Assembly: GCA_003661185.1 (NCBI GenBank)
Contig: QMVQ01000015.1
Location: 1-15,819, forward strand
Source: Candidatus Alkanophagales archaeon
GTDB taxonomy: Archaea; Halobacteriota; Syntropharchaeia; Alkanophagales; B39-G2
Reading direction: 5' to 3'
DNA: 15,819 nucleotides
The notes below the pieces were generated by a model. It was not told where the DNA came from. It did no database searches and saw nothing but the letters and a program-made list of their open reading frames with translations. Numbering within the stretch: the stretch's first letter is position 1; every line of letters begins with the position of its first letter. The position numbers were made by a program, and so were the translations under genes. Below, piece after piece: positions 13,268 to 15,819 of this stretch.

Positions 13268-14236
13268 ATGCGGATAACAGGAGTGAAGCTTAAGGAAAGG
13301 ATGAGCGTAGATGAGCTCGTCCGTGAATTACGGGGCTGCGCCTTCGGCGCTCGTCGTCTCGCAGTCGCAGTGGACATCTACGAGGAGATGCTGGAGCGAG
13401 ACGCCGTGAAATTCTTAGGCTTAGCAGGTGCTCTTGTTCCAGCAGGGCTGCGAGGCGTGATTGCGGGGATGTTGCGGGAGGGCTTTGTGGACGTGCTTGT
13501 GACCACCGGCGCAAACATAGTGCACGACATCATCGAGGCGCTCGGCGGGCGTCATTACCTCATGACGCTCGATGTTGATAGCATTGACGACAACGCACTC
13601 CGCACGCAAGGCGCAAACCGAATATATGACGTGCTCGTGCGTGACGAGGACTTCGTGCGGCTTGAGGAGTTCGTACGTGGCGTTCTTGAAGAGCTTGCGG
13701 CTAATGGCAGGTTAAAAAAGCCGATTAGTATAAAGGAGCTGCTGACGGCGTTCGGCGAGAGGCTTGACGACGAAAATTCGATTTTGAGGACTGCGGTTGA
13801 AAATGGCGTTCCAGTATTTTGTCCGGCGTTTGCGGACTCCATGCTTGGGCTGCACGCCTCGCTCTTCAGGCAAACGTCGCCGCTCGTCATAGATGCAATT
13901 GTGGACATGCACGAGCTCATCAACCTCTGCTACGACGCCAAGCTTGCGGGCGTCATCATCCTTGGCGGCGGCGTTCCCAAAAACTTCATTTTCCAAGCGA
14001 TGCTGCTCTCCCCGAAGGGCGGCTACGACTACGTCATCCAAATTACGACGGACACGCCGCACGCCGGTGGGCTCAGTGGCGCTACGCCTGATGAAGCTAA
14101 ATCCTGGGGCAAGGTGAAGAGTGGTGCAAAGAGCGTCGTCGTGTATTCTGACGCCACCATCGCTCTGCCCATAATAATAGCTGCTCTTAAAGAGCGAAGA
14201 CGTAAAGATGAGCAAAGGGTGTGGAGACATGAGTGA
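13268..14236 (+). CDS. dys: Deoxyhypusine synthase
   Basis: Transfers the aminobutyl group of spermidine, with NAD, to a lysine of translation factor aIF5A, forming deoxyhypusine. The 322-residue protein is of normal archaeal length. Family segments are GALVPAGLRGVI (54-65), the NAD-binding TTGANIVHDIIEALGG (79-94), FCPAFADSMLG (184-194), GGGVPKNFIFQ (233-243) with the catalytic K238, and SGATPDEAKSWGKV (270-283) with DATIALPIII at the end. All active-site parts appear present. Start ATG 13268 lacks a nearby ribosome binding site; the good GGAGGTGA at 13227-13234 is 33 bases upstream. The 3' end overlaps the next gene by 8 bases. Its plus-strand cluster with TyrRS fits a translation-related operon. 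Confidence 0.95.
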   Translation: MRITGVKLKERMSVDELVRELRGCAFGARRLAVAVDIYEEMLERDAVKFLGLAGALVPAGLRGVIAGMLREGFVDVLVTTGANIVHDIIEALGGRHYLMTLDVDSIDDNALRTQGANRIYDVLVRDEDFVRLEEFVRGVLEELAANGRLKKPISIKELLTAFGERLDDENSILRTAVENGVPVFCPAFADSMLGLHASLFRQTSPLVIDAIVDMHELINLCYDAKLAGVIILGGGVPKNFIFQAMLLSPKGGYDYVIQITTDTPHAGGLSGATPDEAKSWGKVKSGAKSVVVYSDATIALPIIIAALKERRRKDEQRVWRHE

Positions 14237-14639
14237 GGAGCTTTTCGAGCGGGCGAAGAAGTTGTTGGAAGAGCCTGAAAAGACGGTGTCGCAAGTCTTT
14301 AAGGCGGCGGAGGAGACGCTCGGAACCGTCCCTTTCATTTTGGAGGAAATGGCAAGACGCCCCGAGGTCATGGTTCCGAACATCATAGGCGACCTCTTTG
14401 CACTGCGTCCGAAGGCGCTAGATGCGAAGACTGCGGAGTTCGTCGCTCTTGCGGCGGCAGCAGCACTGAGGGCGGAAGGGTGCATCGGCGTGCATATCGA
14501 TGCCGCTTTGAAGTGCGGCGCCACTGAGGATGAAATTTTTGACGTTTTAATGATAAGTGGGGTCATGGGCAAGACTGCAGTCCTCACAACCGCTTTGCGA
14601 AAATTTAAGGAGAAAAGAGAAGAAGCTTGTGAGAAATAG
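14229..14639 (+). CDS. Carboxymuconolactone decarboxylase-like protein
   Basis: A 136-residue all-helical protein of the carboxymuconolactone decarboxylase / AhpD-like superfamily, which includes decarboxylases and thiol peroxidase-linked proteins. The core segment is FVALAAAAALRAEGCIGVHIDAALKCGATEDEIFDVLMIS (71-110 region). In AhpD-type members the motif is CXXCXXXH; here only the second Cys (C85) and His (H89) remain, with A82 in place of the first Cys, so a dithiol redox role is unlikely. Start 14229 is chosen for GGGTG at 14217-14221 seven bases upstream; ATG 14208 would add seven residues. It overlaps deoxyhypusine synthase by 8 bases and is followed by tyrosyl-tRNA synthetase, so it is in the same operon. 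Function unknown. Confidence 0.83.
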   Translation: MSEELFERAKKLLEEPEKTVSQVFKAAEETLGTVPFILEEMARRPEVMVPNIIGDLFALRPKALDAKTAEFVALAAAAALRAEGCIGVHIDAALKCGATEDEIFDVLMISGVMGKTAVLTTALRKFKEKREEACEK

Positions 14640-14661
14640 AGAAGGGGAGCGTGTTGCAGCA

Positions 14662-15636
14662 GTGGCAAAGGAGCGGCTCTCAAGAGATGAGGAGCAACTT
14701 TCAAAGCTTCTAAGAGGGGTAGAGGAGGTAGTAACGGAGGAGGAGCTGCGGGCGGCGTTGGAGGATGCTCGCCGCAGGACCGCTTACGTGGGCTACGAGC
14801 CGAGCGGGAGCATCCACCTTGGACACATGATTACGGCGTTGAAGCTTGCGGAGTTCCAGCGGCTGGGATTTAAGGCGGTCGTGCTGCTTGCCGACCTCCA
14901 TGCGCACCTCAACGAAAAGGGCAGCCTTGAGGTGGTGGGGAAAATAGCCGAGCGCAACAAGGAGTGCTTCCGGGCGCTGCTCGGCAACGTTAAAGTCGTG
15001 CTCGGCTCGTCGTTCCAGCTCAATGCTGATTATATACGGGACGTGCTGCGGCTCGCCACGCTCACGACGCTGAGCCGGGCAAGGCGGAGCATGGACGAGA
15101 TTTCGAGGAGCGTGGAGAACCCGAAGGTCTCGCAGATGATATATCCACTGATGCAAGCCATGGACATCGCATATCTCGATGCGGACGTCGCCATTGGCGG
15201 GATTGACCAGCGCAAGATTCACATGCTCGCACGAGAAAGCTTGCCGAAGCTCGGGTTCAAGGCGCCGGTCTGCGTGCACCTTCCGCTTATCCTCGGGCTC
15301 GACGGCGAGAAAATGTCGTCGTCAAAGGGCAATTTCATCGCCATAGACGACGATGAGGCGACAATCGCAGCTAAAATCAGAAAGGCGGTTTGCCCGCCGA
15401 AAGCCACCGAGAACAACCCCGTCCTCCAGCTCTACGAGCTTCTAATCTTCCCAGTTTTCGAGACCGTGGAAATCGAAAGGGACGCAAAATACGGCGGCGA
15501 CGTCTCCTACGAGAGCTTCCACGAACTCGAAAAAGATTACGTGGAGGGCGAACTGCACCCCCTCGACCTCAAGCTCAACGCCGCAAGATATGTGAATAAG
15601 CTAATAGAGCCTGCGAGGCAGAAACTGAAAAGGTGA
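14662..15636 (+). CDS. tyrS: Tyrosyl-tRNA synthetase
   Basis: Class I aminoacyl-tRNA synthetase that charges tRNA-Tyr. From GTG 14662 it has 324 residues, near the usual length of archaeal TyrRS. The N-terminus EVVTEEELRAAL leads to YVGYEPSGSIHLGHM, with HIGH motif HLGH at 52-55. The tyrosine-binding region QAMDIAYLDADVAIGGIDQRKIHMLARE is of the TyrRS, not TrpRS, type, and KMSSSKG starts at residue 217. The frame stays open back to 14557, and GTG 14629 would overlap the upstream gene; 14662 is preferred because of family length and GGGGAG at 14643-14648, though that spacing is long. It follows the carboxymuconolactone decarboxylase-like gene after 22 bases and precedes a DUF1638-like gene. 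Confidence 0.94.
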   Translation: MAKERLSRDEEQLSKLLRGVEEVVTEEELRAALEDARRRTAYVGYEPSGSIHLGHMITALKLAEFQRLGFKAVVLLADLHAHLNEKGSLEVVGKIAERNKECFRALLGNVKVVLGSSFQLNADYIRDVLRLATLTTLSRARRSMDEISRSVENPKVSQMIYPLMQAMDIAYLDADVAIGGIDQRKIHMLARESLPKLGFKAPVCVHLPLILGLDGEKMSSSKGNFIAIDDDEATIAAKIRKAVCPPKATENNPVLQLYELLIFPVFETVEIERDAKYGGDVSYESFHELEKDYVEGELHPLDLKLNAARYVNKLIEPARQKLKR

Positions 15637-15662
15637 CTGTGGTTAAAACCTCGAGCGGCGCC

Positions 15663-15819
15663 ATGATAATAGGGATAGTGATGTGCAGGGTGTTCGAGGA
15701 GGAAATTGCGCATCTCATCGCCTCTGACCCGGAGGTGAGCACGGTTTACGTGATATGCGATGAAGAATCCAGGGATATAGAAAGGGCGTTAAATGAGCGA
15801 GGGGTGATGGTGAAAACGG
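15663..15819 (+). CDS. DUF1638-like protein, 5' end only (partial)
   Basis: The window ends 52 codons into this frame. The product starts MIIGIVMCRVFEEEIAHLI and continues with ASDPEVSTVYVICDEES and ERALNERGV. An initial hydrophobic strand with a Cys, followed by an F-E-E-E-I helix and a VYVI strand, resembles the N-terminus of DUF1638 proteins known from methanogens, whose function is undetermined. An in-frame GTG at 15639 would add eight residues and sits two bases after AGGTGA, so the exact start is uncertain. It follows tyrS after 26 bases and is probably in the same operon. The family call comes from memory of the pattern. Confidence 0.55.
   Translation, partial: MIIGIVMCRVFEEEIAHLIASDPEVSTVYVICDEESRDIERALNERGVMVKT

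Noticed and set aside
13712..14704. Minus-strand open frame of 330 residues
   Set aside because: Antisense to deoxyhypusine synthase, the carboxymuconolactone decarboxylase-like gene and the TyrRS start, all supported by motifs.
1..15819. CRISPR array or defence island
   Set aside because: No regularly spaced direct repeats and no Cas or toxin-antitoxin motifs were seen; apart from the left edge, genes are of core type.

Overview
The window looks like chromosomal DNA of a euryarchaeon of the methanogen or alkane-oxidiser side (Halobacteriota). The inference rests on gene content: Rad50 with a zinc hook, deoxyhypusine synthase (archaeal/eukaryotic), archaeal-type TyrRS, PRC-barrel and DUF1638-like small proteins, an AmmeMemoRadiSam radical SAM enzyme, and HypC for [NiFe] hydrogenase maturation. 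Several genes are preceded by TATA boxes 25-27 bases upstream of the start codon. An acyl-CoA dehydrogenase makes a fatty-acid or alkane-degrading lineage (Archaeoglobi, Syntrophoarchaeia or relatives) attractive, but the lineage cannot be fixed from sequence reading alone.

Layout. (1) 1-514: no complete gene. An open frame at 2-190 resembles the C-terminal tail of an IS1341-type TnpB, followed by nested hairpins and a strong hairpin at 384-421; it may be the right end of an IS200/IS605-family element. (2) 515-6046, plus strand: rad50, then (1-base overlap) an orphan PotD-like polyamine-binding protein, then (13-base gap, strong ribosome binding site) a membrane sensor histidine kinase with an extracytoplasmic Cache-like domain. 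(3) 6115-9911, plus strand: pdxT (PLP synthase glutaminase), a phosphohexomutase, an acyl-CoA dehydrogenase and an isochorismatase-like hydrolase. (4) 9935-10009: tRNA-Arg(CCT). (5) 10010-11671, minus strand: an unrecognised 200-aa protein, NAD kinase and a PRC-barrel protein, the last ending exactly against the tRNA. (6) 11779-12843, plus: AmrS-type radical SAM enzyme. (7) 12941-13180, minus: hypC. (8) 13268-15819, plus: deoxyhypusine synthase, a carboxymuconolactone decarboxylase-like protein, tyrosyl-tRNA synthetase and the start of a DUF1638-like gene.

Most of this is core metabolism and information processing in short operons: cofactor supply (PLP, NADP), sugar phosphate isomerisation, translation (tRNA-Arg, TyrRS, hypusination of aIF5A) and DNA repair. 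The most distinctive local unit is the PotD-like protein paired with a sensor kinase and no permease or ATPase genes, which suggests ligand sensing rather than transport. Polyamines recur in the window: the PotD-like protein may bind them and deoxyhypusine synthase consumes spermidine, but no direct link is shown. I did not find a CRISPR array, an rRNA, or a clearly undescribed multi-gene defence system.
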